Assembly (NCBI GenBank): GCA_944320415.1
Contig: CALUHJ010000015.1
Span: forward strand, 1 to 64,000
Source: an uncultured Bacteroidales bacterium
GTDB lineage: Bacteria > Bacteroidota > Bacteroidia > Bacteroidales > P3
Reading direction: 5' to 3'
Length of the DNA: 64,000 nt
The position numbers were made by a program, and so were the translations under genes. Every line of letters begins with the position of its first letter. Within the stretch, counting starts at the first letter, position 1. Of this stretch, positions 52,909 through 61,217 are shown in pieces. A model generated the notes under the pieces. It was not told the origin of the DNA. It saw only the letters and a list, made by a program, of their open reading frames with translations, and searched no databases.

Positions 52909-54439
52909 TCCTGCCACAACAAGAGCGTTTCTTCTTGTTTTAGGTTTGGTTTCCGTATTCGGCAGTTGTTTTGCTCAAGAAAAAATTAACTATAAGTCTG
53001 ATTGGGGAGAGAGAATGCCTTCTTTCCCCAATCACTTGGTTTTAAAGGGTAATGTAGTCTTTGAGCATGAGGGCATGATAATGCTTTGCGATTCTGCAAT
53101 ACTGAACAAAACCGAAAACTACATAAGCGCCTACAACAACATTCACATATATGAGGATACTGTTCACTTGTATGGAGACGAACTGTTTTATGACGGCAAT
53201 ACAAAGGTGGCGGAGATATTCGGAAAGGTGGTTACGCTGCACGATGGCAAGGTTACCCTTCAGACAGATTACATGTTGCTCGACAGGGTTGAAAACAACG
53301 TGAGATATACCAACAAGGCCGATATATGGGATGAGGAAAATGTGCTTAAAAGCCAGTTCGGAACGTATTATATCGACACAAAATATTTCGAGTTTACAGA
53401 TAATGTTGAAATAAATACCCCTAATGCTTTCATACAGTCCGATTCGGTTGCCTATGACAGCAAAAGTCACGAATCCTATTTTTTTGCACAGACGGACATA
53501 TTTACAACCGACAGTGTCAGGATATTGACCACAGAAGGCCAGTACAACACCGAGACCGAAGATGCCGTTTTGCGCAGGGACAATTGCATAATAAGGGATT
53601 CCAAGACATTGAAGGCCGACAGCATATTGTACAATACCGGAAAGGATGTGGGAAAGGCTTTTTTCAATGTGACTATAAATGATACGGCAAACGACATTAT
53701 GACCCGTTCGGACTATCTTGAGCTTGACAAGAAGGATTCTTTGCCCTATGCCTTTCTGACAGGACGGCTTTGTGTCATGCAGACCGAAAAGGAAGATACG
53801 CTTTACATGCACGGCGATACGCTTTGGGTTGATTTCGATACCGCAATGCACGCCAAAGAGCTTATGGTATATGCCCATGCCAAGGTTTTCAAAAAGGATG
53901 TACAGCTTGCCGCCGAGATGATACACTATTTCGTTGACGATTCCCTGGCATTCCTCACGGTGCGTCCGGTAATGTGGAACGAGGAAAACCAGTTTACGGC
54001 CGACACCATTGTGCTGACAGTTGCCGAAGGAGGAATAAAATCCATGAGAATGTATCCCAATTCTTTCATAGTACAGAACTCGGATACCGCAACCGAAATG
54101 TATTTCAACCAGGTGAGCGGCAGGGTTTTTGCTGCCGAATTCGAGGACAGCAGGATTGCATATGCGCAGATGCAGGGCAATGTCAGGACGATTTATCATT
54201 TTTGGGAGGAGGACAAGGACAAGAAACAGTTGACCGGAATAAACATAGGGTCGAGTGTCGGTTTGAAGATGTATTTCAAAAAGGGCAAACTGGAAAAGAT
54301 GACGGCAGTTGACAAGCCCGAGTTTTACCTTGACGACAAGGACAGGATAAAGGAGGAGGACAAGATGCTCAAAGGTTTTATCTGGCTTGAGTCCCAGCGT
54401 CCTCTGTCACCACAGGACATATTCAAACACAGAGACTGA
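52898..54439 (+). CDS. OstA-like LPS-transport-related protein
   Basis: A 513-residue secreted protein with a signal peptide (FLLVLGLVSVFGSCFA) and a repeated beta-jellyroll pattern typical of OstA/LptA domains: LVLKGNVVFEHEGMIMLCD, NIHIYEDTVHLYGDEL and KVAEIFGKVVTLHDGKVTL. In Bacteroidota such OstA-like proteins are thought to take part in lipopolysaccharide export. Possible starts are 52886, 52889 and 52898; the last gives the most ordinary signal peptide. Overlaps the upstream gene. Confidence 0.85.
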   Translation: MKNNPATTRAFLLVLGLVSVFGSCFAQEKINYKSDWGERMPSFPNHLVLKGNVVFEHEGMIMLCDSAILNKTENYISAYNNIHIYEDTVHLYGDELFYDGNTKVAEIFGKVVTLHDGKVTLQTDYMLLDRVENNVRYTNKADIWDEENVLKSQFGTYYIDTKYFEFTDNVEINTPNAFIQSDSVAYDSKSHESYFFAQTDIFTTDSVRILTTEGQYNTETEDAVLRRDNCIIRDSKTLKADSILYNTGKDVGKAFFNVTINDTANDIMTRSDYLELDKKDSLPYAFLTGRLCVMQTEKEDTLYMHGDTLWVDFDTAMHAKELMVYAHAKVFKKDVQLAAEMIHYFVDDSLAFLTVRPVMWNEENQFTADTIVLTVAEGGIKSMRMYPNSFIVQNSDTATEMYFNQVSGRVFAAEFEDSRIAYAQMQGNVRTIYHFWEEDKDKKQLTGINIGSSVGLKMYFKKGKLEKMTAVDKPEFYLDDKDRIKEEDKMLKGFIWLESQRPLSPQDIFKHRD

Positions 54440-54465
54440 CAATGTGACATAAAAACAACTTTGGA

Positions 54466-54549
54466 ATGGAATTTGATTTCATGAAAATGGAATTTGATTC
54501 TAAAAAATTGGAATAAGGATTCGATTTTCTGGAATCAGGTTTCAGAAAG
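54466..54549 (+). repeat. 21-base heptad repeat, locus 7 (four units, upstream of grpE)
   Basis: Units start at 54466, 54487, 54508 and 54529. The first two read MEFDFMK and MEFDSKK; the third contains an in-frame TAA (54514-54516). Apart from that stop, the whole stretch is in frame with grpE at 54565. The micro-frame from 54466 is only 16 codons. Either an ancestral N-terminal extension has been cut off or the repeats are non-coding. Confidence 0.65.
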
Positions 54550-54564
54550 GATAAAAAAGAATGT

Positions 54565-55137
54565 ATGAGTAGAAGACAAAATAAACGCAAGAAGATGGAA
54601 GAGGAAAAGCAAGTTGAAAATCAACAGGAGGAAATGATTGAAAAGGAGTCGGAAACGAATGCCGCAGAAAATAAGGAAAACGGAACGTCTGAGGATTTCA
54701 AGGCCAAATACGAACAGTTGAACAACAAGTATCTGTTGCTGTATTCCGATTTTGAGAATTACAGACGTCAGACGTCAAAGGCCAGACTGGAGCTTATACA
54801 GACCGCTGCCGAAGGTACGATAAAGGATTTGCTGCCGGTGATAGATGATTACGAGAGGGCATTGGATACTTTGGCGGGTAATGATGACGAGATGTTTGTC
54901 AAGATGAAGGAGGGTTTGGAGTTGATATACAACAAGCTTATAAATATTTTGTCCCATAAGGGATTGAAGCCCATGAATGCCAAGGGCTGCAAGTTTGACG
55001 AGAATATACACGAGGCCATTGCAAGAGTCCCTGCAAGCAAAGAGGAGGACAAGGGCATGGTGATAGACGAGACGACCAAGGGATACTATCTTAATGACAA
55101 GGTCATAAGATATGCAAAGGTGGTTGTTGCTATGTAA
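54565..55137 (+). CDS. grpE: Nucleotide exchange factor GrpE
   Basis: A 190-residue DnaK co-chaperone. The N-terminus (residues 1-50) is charged and coiled-coil, followed by the GrpE core LYSDFENYRRQTSKAR and the C-terminal head with CKFDENIHEAI and KGYYLNDKVIRYAKVVVA. dnaJ follows 11 bases later; dnaK is not in the window. Start ATG at 54565 fits the family; the upstream repeat frame is interrupted by TAA. Confidence 0.94.
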   Translation: MSRRQNKRKKMEEEKQVENQQEEMIEKESETNAAENKENGTSEDFKAKYEQLNNKYLLLYSDFENYRRQTSKARLELIQTAAEGTIKDLLPVIDDYERALDTLAGNDDEMFVKMKEGLELIYNKLINILSHKGLKPMNAKGCKFDENIHEAIARVPASKEEDKGMVIDETTKGYYLNDKVIRYAKVVVAM

Positions 55138-55148
55138 TTTTTTGAGTT

Positions 55149-56303
55149 ATGGCAAAGAGAGATTATTATGAAGTGCTGGGGGTGTCCAGGAATGCGACGG
55201 ATGATGAATTGAAGAAGGCGTACAGGAAACTGGCGATAAAGTATCATCCGGACAAGAATCCCGGCAATAAGGAAGCTGAAGAGAAGTTCAAGGAAGCGGC
55301 GGAGGCCTATGACGTTTTGAGAGATAAGGATAAGAGGGCTAGATACGATCAGTTCGGACATGCCGGTGTGGACGGTCAGGGCGGATTCGGCGGAGGTGCA
55401 TCCATGAATATGGATGACATTTTCTCCATGTTCGGCGACATATTCGGAGATGGAGGTTTCGGCGGATTTGGCGGCTTCGGTTCCTCACGCAGGGGTGGCG
55501 GCAAAAGGGTGAACAGAGGAGGTAATCTCAGGGTAAGGATAAAACTGACCCTTGAGGAGATAAACTCCGGTGTGGAGAAGAAACTGAAGGTTAAGAAATA
55601 TGTTCCGTGCAAGAGCTGTAACGGTAGCGGAGCCAAGGCCGGCAGTGAACGTACCACTTGTTCTCATTGTGGCGGTAGCGGAATGATAACACAGGTTCAG
55701 AGAACGATATTGGGCAACATGCAGACGCGAAGCGTGTGTCCTTATTGCGATGGAGAGGGTACTGTCATTAAGGACAAGTGTCCTGATTGCAACGGAGAGG
55801 GAATAGTTCAGAGCGAGGAGATAATAACGGTCAGGATTCCGGCGGGAGTTGCCGACGGAATGCAGTTGTCAATGGCCGGCAAGGGAAACGCAGGTGCAAG
55901 GAACGGAATAAACGGTGATTTGATTGTTTTGATAGAGGAGATAAAGCATGATGTGTTCGAGAGGGACGGCGACAATCTGTGCTTGCAGACATACGTCACT
56001 TTTGCGGATGCTGTCCGCGGAACGATGCTGGAGGTTCCCACTTTGACGGGAAAGGTAAAGTTCAAGGTAGAGCAGGGTACCCAGTCGGGTAGGGTATATC
56101 GTCTTAAGGGCAAGGGGTTGCCTGATGTTAACAGCGGTTATCACGGAGACCTTTTGGTCAGGGTTGATGTCTGGGTTCCGAGAAGTTTCAACAAGGAGGA
56201 CAAGAAGATACTCGAATCAATGGACAAGAGCGATACTTTCAATCCGAGACCTACAGACAAGGATAAAAGCTTTTTCAGAAAGATGAAGGATATGTTCAAT
56301 TAG
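55149..56303 (+). CDS. dnaJ: Chaperone DnaJ
   Basis: A 384-residue type I DnaJ. The J domain (5-70) contains the HPD tripeptide in YHPDKN; a Gly/Phe region spans about 73-120; four zinc motifs follow: [24 protein letters not shown] and CPDCNGEG; the C-terminal substrate domain runs to about 350. Works with DnaK and the GrpE encoded just upstream. Confidence 0.96.
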   Translation: MAKRDYYEVLGVSRNATDDELKKAYRKLAIKYHPDKNPGNKEAEEKFKEAAEAYDVLRDKDKRARYDQFGHAGVDGQGGFGGGASMNMDDIFSMFGDIFGDGGFGGFGGFGSSRRGGGKRVNRGGNLRVRIKLTLEEINSGVEKKLKVKKYVPCKSCNGSGAKAGSERTTCSHCGGSGMITQVQRTILGNMQTRSVCPYCDGEGTVIKDKCPDCNGEGIVQSEEIITVRIPAGVADGMQLSMAGKGNAGARNGINGDLIVLIEEIKHDVFERDGDNLCLQTYVTFADAVRGTMLEVPTLTGKVKFKVEQGTQSGRVYRLKGKGLPDVNSGYHGDLLVRVDVWVPRSFNKEDKKILESMDKSDTFNPRPTDKDKSFFRKMKDMFN

Positions 56304-56342
56304 ACCATAAGCAAGATATAGTTCAAGCTGTTTTTCGAAAGG

Positions 56343-56373
56343 AGCCTGTCAAGTTATTGACAGGCTTTTTTTA
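56343..56373 (+). terminator. Terminator after dnaJ
   Basis: AGCCTGTCAA (56343-56352) pairs with TTGACAGGCT (56357-56366), loop 4 bases, then seven T. Confidence 0.93.
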
Positions 56374-56378
56374 TTCAT

Positions 56379-56503
56379 GTTTACATTTGTAAACTAAGCG
56401 TACAAAAACATTAGATATTATGAAACAATATCATAATTACATTCGTAATATTTGAGATTACAATTGTAAATCAAAGATAAGTCCTTTTGTTTACAATTGT
56501 AAA
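56379..56503 (+). promoter_or_regulatory. Four-site palindromic operator region before the XRE regulator
   Basis: Four dyads of the form TTACA-N2-TGTAA lie in 125 bases: GTTTACATTTGTAAAC at 56379-56394, ATTACATTCGTAAT at 56436-56449 (one mismatch), TTACAATTGTAA at 56458-56469 and at 56491-56502. A possible -7 box (TAATATTTG, 56446-56454) overlaps site 2, and site 3 would cover the start of transcription. This is a typical layout for autorepression by the helix-turn-helix protein encoded next. Which protein binds is inferred. Confidence 0.75.
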
Positions 56504-56520
56504 GTAAAAAGCAGAATGAA

Positions 56521-56940
56521 ATGGAGAAGCGTATAGAGAAAATTATGGAGTATTACAAGCTGACGGCCGGTCAGTTTGCGGAAGCTGTTGGAGTTCAGCC
56601 TTCGAATGTGTCCCACATATTGTCCGGACGCAACAAGCCGAGTTTGGACTTTGTTTCCAAAGTGCTGAATAAGTTTGACAAAGTGAATTCGGACTGGTTG
56701 ATTTTCGGAAAGGGAAAGATGATAAGGGAGGATGATAAGAAAGAAATTTTTGAACAGCCGACACTGTTTGCAGAGGGGGATGGTGATACAGTGAAAAAGC
56801 CTGAGAGGAATACTGTTGCAGTAACGGAAATAAAAGAGAAAGAGAAAATTGTATCCAAAACAGTAAAGCAAAGGAATATCGAAAGGATTGTCCTGTTTTA
56901 TTCCGACCGTACATTCGAGGAGTACAAACCGGGTGTTTAG
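56521..56940 (+). CDS. XRE-family helix-turn-helix transcriptional regulator
   Basis: A 139-residue protein with an N-terminal XRE helix-turn-helix at about residues 4-60 (LTAGQFAEAVGVQPSNVSHIL, NKPSLDFVSKVLNKF, then VNSDWLIFGKGKM). The C-terminal half is charged, with KIVSKTVKQRNIERIVLFYSDR toward the end, and may aid dimerisation. Proteins of this type are widespread in Bacteroidales, and the targets are unknown. The four upstream palindromes suggest it controls its own gene. Stands alone after the dnaJ terminator. Confidence 0.88.
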   Translation: MEKRIEKIMEYYKLTAGQFAEAVGVQPSNVSHILSGRNKPSLDFVSKVLNKFDKVNSDWLIFGKGKMIREDDKKEIFEQPTLFAEGDGDTVKKPERNTVAVTEIKEKEKIVSKTVKQRNIERIVLFYSDRTFEEYKPGV

Positions 56941-56981
56941 TTGTTGATAAAAAAGCTGTGTTTTGTTTTGTCTTATGGTTT

Positions 56982-57008
56982 TTGGACAGAAATAAATCCA
57001 TATCTTTG
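56982..57008 (+). promoter_or_regulatory. Promoter for the NrnA-FKBP operon
   Basis: TTG at 56982-56984 and TATCTTTG at 57001-57008, spacer 16 bases; 32 bases to the ATG at 57041. Confidence 0.6.
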
Positions 57009-57040
57009 CAGGGTTTTAAGGCTTGTTTGCCGCTTTTGAT

Positions 57041-58060
57041 ATGGATTTTGATAGAGACAAGGTGTTGGAGTTTGGCGGATTGCTTTCGGAGGCTGATAAT
57101 ATCGTATTGGTTTCCCATTCCAATCCGGACGGTGATGCGGTGGCATCGACGGTTGCGATGTATTGCTATCTGAACTCTTGTGGCAAGAATGCCGCTGTTG
57201 TTTACCCTAATGAATATCCTTCCAATCTCGGATTTCTTTTCGACGGTTTTAATCCGGTTATAGCTTCTGTTGACTTGGGCAGGGCAAGGGCTTTGTTCAA
57301 GGATGCGGGGCTTGTTGTTTGTTTGGACTTTAACAGGCTTTCGCGTGCTTCCGAAGAATTGGAAAGGTGCATATCCCAATCGGATTGCAAGAAGGTCTTG
57401 ATAGATCATCATGTTGACCCTGCGGAAATGGATATGGTTTTTTCCGATCCGCATGCCTCTTCTACTTCCGAGCTTGTTTATAAAATACTTAAGCATTTAA
57501 GTGATAAATCATTGGATATTCGTATTTTAAGTGCTATCTATGTAGGTTTGTGTACTGATACTGGTTGTTTCAGTTATTCGTGTGGCAGACGCGATTGTTT
57601 TGATGTGGCGGCCGAATTGGCGGAATCAGGTGTTCCTATGGCCAGTTTGAAGCGTAAGGTCATGGATGAGGGCAGTGAAAACAGGTTGAGACTGCTGGGT
57701 TTTTCTTTGCTTGAACGCATGAAGGTTTTTCCGGAGCATTCTGCGGCATATATAGCTCTTTCAAGAGATGATTTGCAGCGTTTTGACTTTAGGAAAGGGG
57801 ATTTGGAGGGTGTTGTGAATTATTGTCTGAGGGTGGAAGGTGTCAGATTCGGTGCATTGCTTTCCGAGCGTTCAGACAGGATAAGGATGTCTTTCCGTTC
57901 TACCTCTGCTGAAATTGACGTGAACAGGTTTGCTTCAGATTATTGGAATGGGGGAGGTCATGTGCAGGCGGCGGGAGGTACATCATTCTTTACTTTAGAT
58001 AAGACTATTGAAATATTTGAAAATCAGATAAGAAACAATTTGCATGAAACTAAGGGTTAG
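57041..58060 (+). CDS. nrnA: DHH-family phosphoesterase (NrnA-like oligoribonuclease/pAp phosphatase)
   Basis: A 339-residue DHH-DHHA1 enzyme. Metal-binding motifs are SHSNPDGDAVAS (residues 26-37), CLDFNRL, LIDHHVDP (DHH) and GLCTDTGCFSYS; the DHHA1 module ends GGGHVQAAGG. NrnA degrades short RNA oligomers and 3',5'-pAp. Start ATG at 57041 follows the promoter; an earlier TTG at 57023 is in frame. Overlaps the next gene by 17 bases. Confidence 0.9.
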   Translation: MDFDRDKVLEFGGLLSEADNIVLVSHSNPDGDAVASTVAMYCYLNSCGKNAAVVYPNEYPSNLGFLFDGFNPVIASVDLGRARALFKDAGLVVCLDFNRLSRASEELERCISQSDCKKVLIDHHVDPAEMDMVFSDPHASSTSELVYKILKHLSDKSLDIRILSAIYVGLCTDTGCFSYSCGRRDCFDVAAELAESGVPMASLKRKVMDEGSENRLRLLGFSLLERMKVFPEHSAAYIALSRDDLQRFDFRKGDLEGVVNYCLRVEGVRFGALLSERSDRIRMSFRSTSAEIDVNRFASDYWNGGGHVQAAGGTSFFTLDKTIEIFENQIRNNLHETKG

Positions 58061-58598
58061 TTTGTTTTTTATTGCAGTTTTGTTTTTTTCCTGCGGACGG
58101 AATTACAATGAGGAGGACATAACTCCTGAGGCCATGCGCAAGAAAGATTCCCTGAGCGTACGTGAAGAGAAGATGAATGACGGTTTGGAGAGAACCAACA
58201 AGGTGATGTTGAAGAAGGAGGAGGATAAGATAAGGACTTACGCTGATAGGCGAGGATGGAAAGTAGAGCAAAGAGAGGGAGTGTTCATTCAGGTGATGGA
58301 AAAGGGCGGGTCCGTTTCTGTCAAGGATGGTGATGAAGTGGTTCTGGAATATGAATGTGAATTGCTCAACGGGGTAAAGGTGTATGACAGCAGACAGGAC
58401 GGTCTTTTGAGGATAAGGGTCGGGGAAGATTCCGAGGTGCCTTTGGGTTTGCAGTTGGCTGTAAGGTATTTGAACCTTAACTCTCTTGCAAGGGTCATAG
58501 TGCCTTACAATTTGGCATATGGTCTGTCGGGTGATGGAGACAGGATTCCAAAGTCTGCAACATTGGTTTATACATTAAAGGTTAAAGAGATAAGATAG
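58044..58598 (+). CDS. FKBP-type peptidyl-prolyl isomerase lipoprotein 1 (GldI-like position)
   Basis: A 184-residue lipoprotein (lipobox FFSC, Cys17) with a helical linker (about 30-70) and a C-terminal FKBP domain (about 85-184): DEVVLEYECELLNG, PLGLQLAVRYLNLNSLARVIVPYNLAYG and IPKSATLVYTLKV. Several FKBP active-site aromatic positions are changed, so activity is uncertain. A lipoprotein FKBP next to a DHH phosphoesterase recalls gldI of gliding Bacteroidota; no other gld gene is present. Confidence 0.82.
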   Translation: MKLRVSLFFIAVLFFSCGRNYNEEDITPEAMRKKDSLSVREEKMNDGLERTNKVMLKKEEDKIRTYADRRGWKVEQREGVFIQVMEKGGSVSVKDGDEVVLEYECELLNGVKVYDSRQDGLLRIRVGEDSEVPLGLQLAVRYLNLNSLARVIVPYNLAYGLSGDGDRIPKSATLVYTLKVKEIR

Positions 58599-58600
58599 AT

Positions 58601-59494
58601 ATGGCTATGAATAATATTGGTAGCGTTTTCGTATTGTTGTTTTGTTTTATATGCCTTTCTTGTTCGAGGCAGGACGGGGACAACGGTTTTGTAGAGACAG
58701 AATTGGGTTTTTCTTTTAAGCATTGCTTGGAGAACAAGACTGCTCCAAAGGCCAAGGTCGGCGATATATTGTTGGGAGAGTTGGAGATAAGGCAGAATGA
58801 TTCGGTTGTATTGTCTTCCAATTTCGGTTCGCCCGACAGATTGTTCAGGATAGAAAGTCCCAAACCGGGAAGTCTTGACGAGTTTTTGTTGAACATGCAT
58901 CTTGGAGACTCTGCAATAATGATAGCTCCTGCGGACAGTGTGACGAAATATTTGTCGGGATTCAAGGCAAGGCCTAATGACAAGATTTATTTTTATCTCA
59001 AGATACATCAAATCATATCGCAGAAAGAGCTTACGGAGCATGACAGACAGGTAAATGCGATGTATGCTGCGGAGGACTCGGTATTGAGAGCGTTCGTTGC
59101 CAGAAAATATCCGAAGGCCGAAAGGAAGGAAAGCGGACTTTACATCTTGAAGTCCTCTAACGGGCAGAAGGAAAAGGCTGACTTCGGAGACCTTGTAGCT
59201 GTTTACTATTCGGTTGCCGACACTACGGGGAAGGTTCTTGACACGAACAAGGAAGCAACGGCCAGAAACGCGGGTATATTCAATCCGAATCAGGCTTACA
59301 AGCCTTTTGAGTTTGTTTTGGGTGACGATGGTCTGATAGCAGGATGGACTGAAGCCATAACGTACATGGGAAAGGGTGAAAGGTGCAAGGTTCTTATTCC
59401 TTCCAAAATAGCCTATGGGGAGATGGGATTCGGTGCGATTGCGCCTTATACACCTTTGATATTTGACATAGAATTGGTAAAGGTTGAAAAGTAA
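58601..59494 (+). CDS. FKBP-type lipoprotein 2, two FKBP-like domains
   Basis: A 297-residue lipoprotein (lipobox CLSC, Cys21) with an apparently degenerate first FKBP-like module (about 45-145; KVGDILLGELEI) and a second one (about 180-295) that is more regular: GDLVAVYYSVADTTGKVLDT, GLIAGWTEAITYMGKGERCKVLIPSKIAYG and APYTPLIFDIELV. Likely a periplasmic folding helper. Two bases after the previous gene. Confidence 0.85.
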   Translation: MAMNNIGSVFVLLFCFICLSCSRQDGDNGFVETELGFSFKHCLENKTAPKAKVGDILLGELEIRQNDSVVLSSNFGSPDRLFRIESPKPGSLDEFLLNMHLGDSAIMIAPADSVTKYLSGFKARPNDKIYFYLKIHQIISQKELTEHDRQVNAMYAAEDSVLRAFVARKYPKAERKESGLYILKSSNGQKEKADFGDLVAVYYSVADTTGKVLDTNKEATARNAGIFNPNQAYKPFEFVLGDDGLIAGWTEAITYMGKGERCKVLIPSKIAYGEMGFGAIAPYTPLIFDIELVKVEK

Positions 59495-59507
59495 ATTTGA
59501 ACAGGTC

Positions 59508-60392
59508 ATGATAAACAAGGGTTTCATTTTTAGTTTTATGATTGTTTGTTTTGCTTGCGGTGGTTTTGCTCAGTTGCCATCGGGTTTCAAGCAGGACAGT
59601 ACGGGAGTTCTGTACAGAGTTGAAAAATCCAATCCTCAGGGCGACAAGGTCGTTGAAGGCGATGTTGTCAGTGGAAGATATTCTTTGCAATATGGTGATT
59701 CGCTGGTTTTCGACGGTTTTAAAATGCCTTCGGCTCCCATGTTCGGAGCCATGGCGGCCAATCGGGCTTTCAAGGGAGACATGATAGACGGTTTGTTTTT
59801 GATGAGAGAGGGTGAGGTATATACTTTCGCTTTTCCTTATGACTCAATAGCCAAAATACAGAAGGTTCCGCCTTTCTTCAAAAAGGGAGACTATGCCTTG
59901 TATAAGGTAGAGGTTGAGCGCAGGCAGCCTTTGGCTGAATATCAGAAGGAAATGGAAGCCGCATACAAGGAGCGGATGAGGATAAACGACAGCTTGCAGC
60001 TCACAGAGAGTGAAAGGGTGATGAAATATCTTGCGGACAACAACATAAGCAACATACCTTTCGACGAGATTTATTACAAGCAGATAAGGGAAGGACATGG
60101 CAGCAACCCCGACAGTCTGGACGTTGTAAAGGTTCATTACACGGGCAAGTTCCTTGACGGAAAGGTGTTCGATTCATCTGAAGGCAGGGAACCTTTGGAG
60201 TTTACAATTGGAAAAAGACAAATGATTGTCGGATTTGAAAGAGGGGTGAAGTTGATGAAAGAAGGAGAAAAGGCCATAATTGTAATACCTTCGTCGCTTG
60301 CTTACGGTTCTCGTCAAAGAGGACAGATACCTCCTTATTCCACTTTGGTGTTTGAATTGGAGTTGTTGGAAATTAAGGACAATGCAAAATAG
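59508..60392 (+). CDS. FKBP-type peptidyl-prolyl isomerase 3 (secreted)
   Basis: A 294-residue exported protein (signal ending about CFACGGFAQ) with an atypical N-terminal module and a well-conserved C-terminal FKBP domain (about 185-290): VKVHYTGKFLDGKVFDSS, IVGFERGVKLMKEGEKAIIVIPSSLAYG and IPPYSTLVFELEL. It retains more of the FKBP active-site residues than the two genes before it. The ATG at 59508 is chosen; a TTG at 59484 overlaps the previous gene. Confidence 0.87.
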   Translation: MINKGFIFSFMIVCFACGGFAQLPSGFKQDSTGVLYRVEKSNPQGDKVVEGDVVSGRYSLQYGDSLVFDGFKMPSAPMFGAMAANRAFKGDMIDGLFLMREGEVYTFAFPYDSIAKIQKVPPFFKKGDYALYKVEVERRQPLAEYQKEMEAAYKERMRINDSLQLTESERVMKYLADNNISNIPFDEIYYKQIREGHGSNPDSLDVVKVHYTGKFLDGKVFDSSEGREPLEFTIGKRQMIVGFERGVKLMKEGEKAIIVIPSSLAYGSRQRGQIPPYSTLVFELELLEIKDNAK

Positions 60393-60398
60393 TTTGAT

Positions 60399-61217
60399 AT
60401 GAAGCTGAATTTGACAAAGCCGCTTGTGGTGCTTGACATAGAAAGTACTGGCGTTGTTGTAGGACACGACAGAATAATAGAATTGTGCCTTATAAAGGTT
60501 ATGCCCGACGGAAGCGAGCAGGAAATGACTGTAAGGGTCAATCCGCAGATGCACATCCCGGAAGCCTCGACAGCAATACACGGCATCAGGGACGAGGATG
60601 TTGCGAACGAACCGACATTCAAGCAACTTGCACCGAAGATATTGCAGTTCATAGACAATGCCGACTTGTGCGGATACAATTCCAACAAATTTGATATACC
60701 CATGCTTGTGGAGGAGTTCCTCAGAGCCGAGATAGATTTTCCTGTCAACAACCGTCGCTTTGTCGATGTGCAGAACATATTCCACAGAATGGAGCCGCGT
60801 ACCCTTAAGGGGGCTTATAAATTCTATTGCAACAAGGATTTGCTCGATGCACACACCGCAAATGCCGATACAAGAGCTACATTGGAAGTGCTGAAGGCTC
60901 AGCTGGATTTCTACAAGGACGTTCCTTATCAGGACAAGGACGGAAAAATGTCATATCCTGTGCAAAACGATGTAAAGGCTTTGGCAGACTTTTCCGCACA
61001 AGGCAATTGGGCTGACATGGTAGGTCATATCGTGTACGACAGTAACCATAAGGAGTGTTTCAATTTCGGTAAGCATAAGGGTAAAACTTTGGAAGAGGTA
61101 TTCAGAATAGAGCCTGCATATTATGCATGGATGATGAACAGCGATTTTCCATTGACGACCAAACGCCTGATAACGGAAGTGAGAATGAGAGCTATGACCA
61201 AAAACAACAGCTTATGA
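60399..61217 (+). CDS. DnaQ-like 3'-5' exonuclease
   Basis: A 272-residue protein with the DEDDh exonuclease domain at about 8-180: VVLDIESTGVV (D-x-E), GYNSNKFDIPML (Asp) and AHTANADTRATLEV (His and Asp). The C-terminal 70 residues (FNFGKHKGKTLEEV) are a small added domain found in several Bacteroidota exonucleases. Possibly a proofreading or RNA-trimming enzyme. Its stop overlaps the next ATG (ATGA at 61214-61217). Confidence 0.9.
   Translation: MKLNLTKPLVVLDIESTGVVVGHDRIIELCLIKVMPDGSEQEMTVRVNPQMHIPEASTAIHGIRDEDVANEPTFKQLAPKILQFIDNADLCGYNSNKFDIPMLVEEFLRAEIDFPVNNRRFVDVQNIFHRMEPRTLKGAYKFYCNKDLLDAHTANADTRATLEVLKAQLDFYKDVPYQDKDGKMSYPVQNDVKALADFSAQGNWADMVGHIVYDSNHKECFNFGKHKGKTLEEVFRIEPAYYAWMMNSDFPLTTKRLITEVRMRAMTKNNSL

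Noticed and set aside
53042..54199. 385-codon minus-strand open frame
   Set aside because: Antisense to the OstA-like gene; no motif and no promoter.
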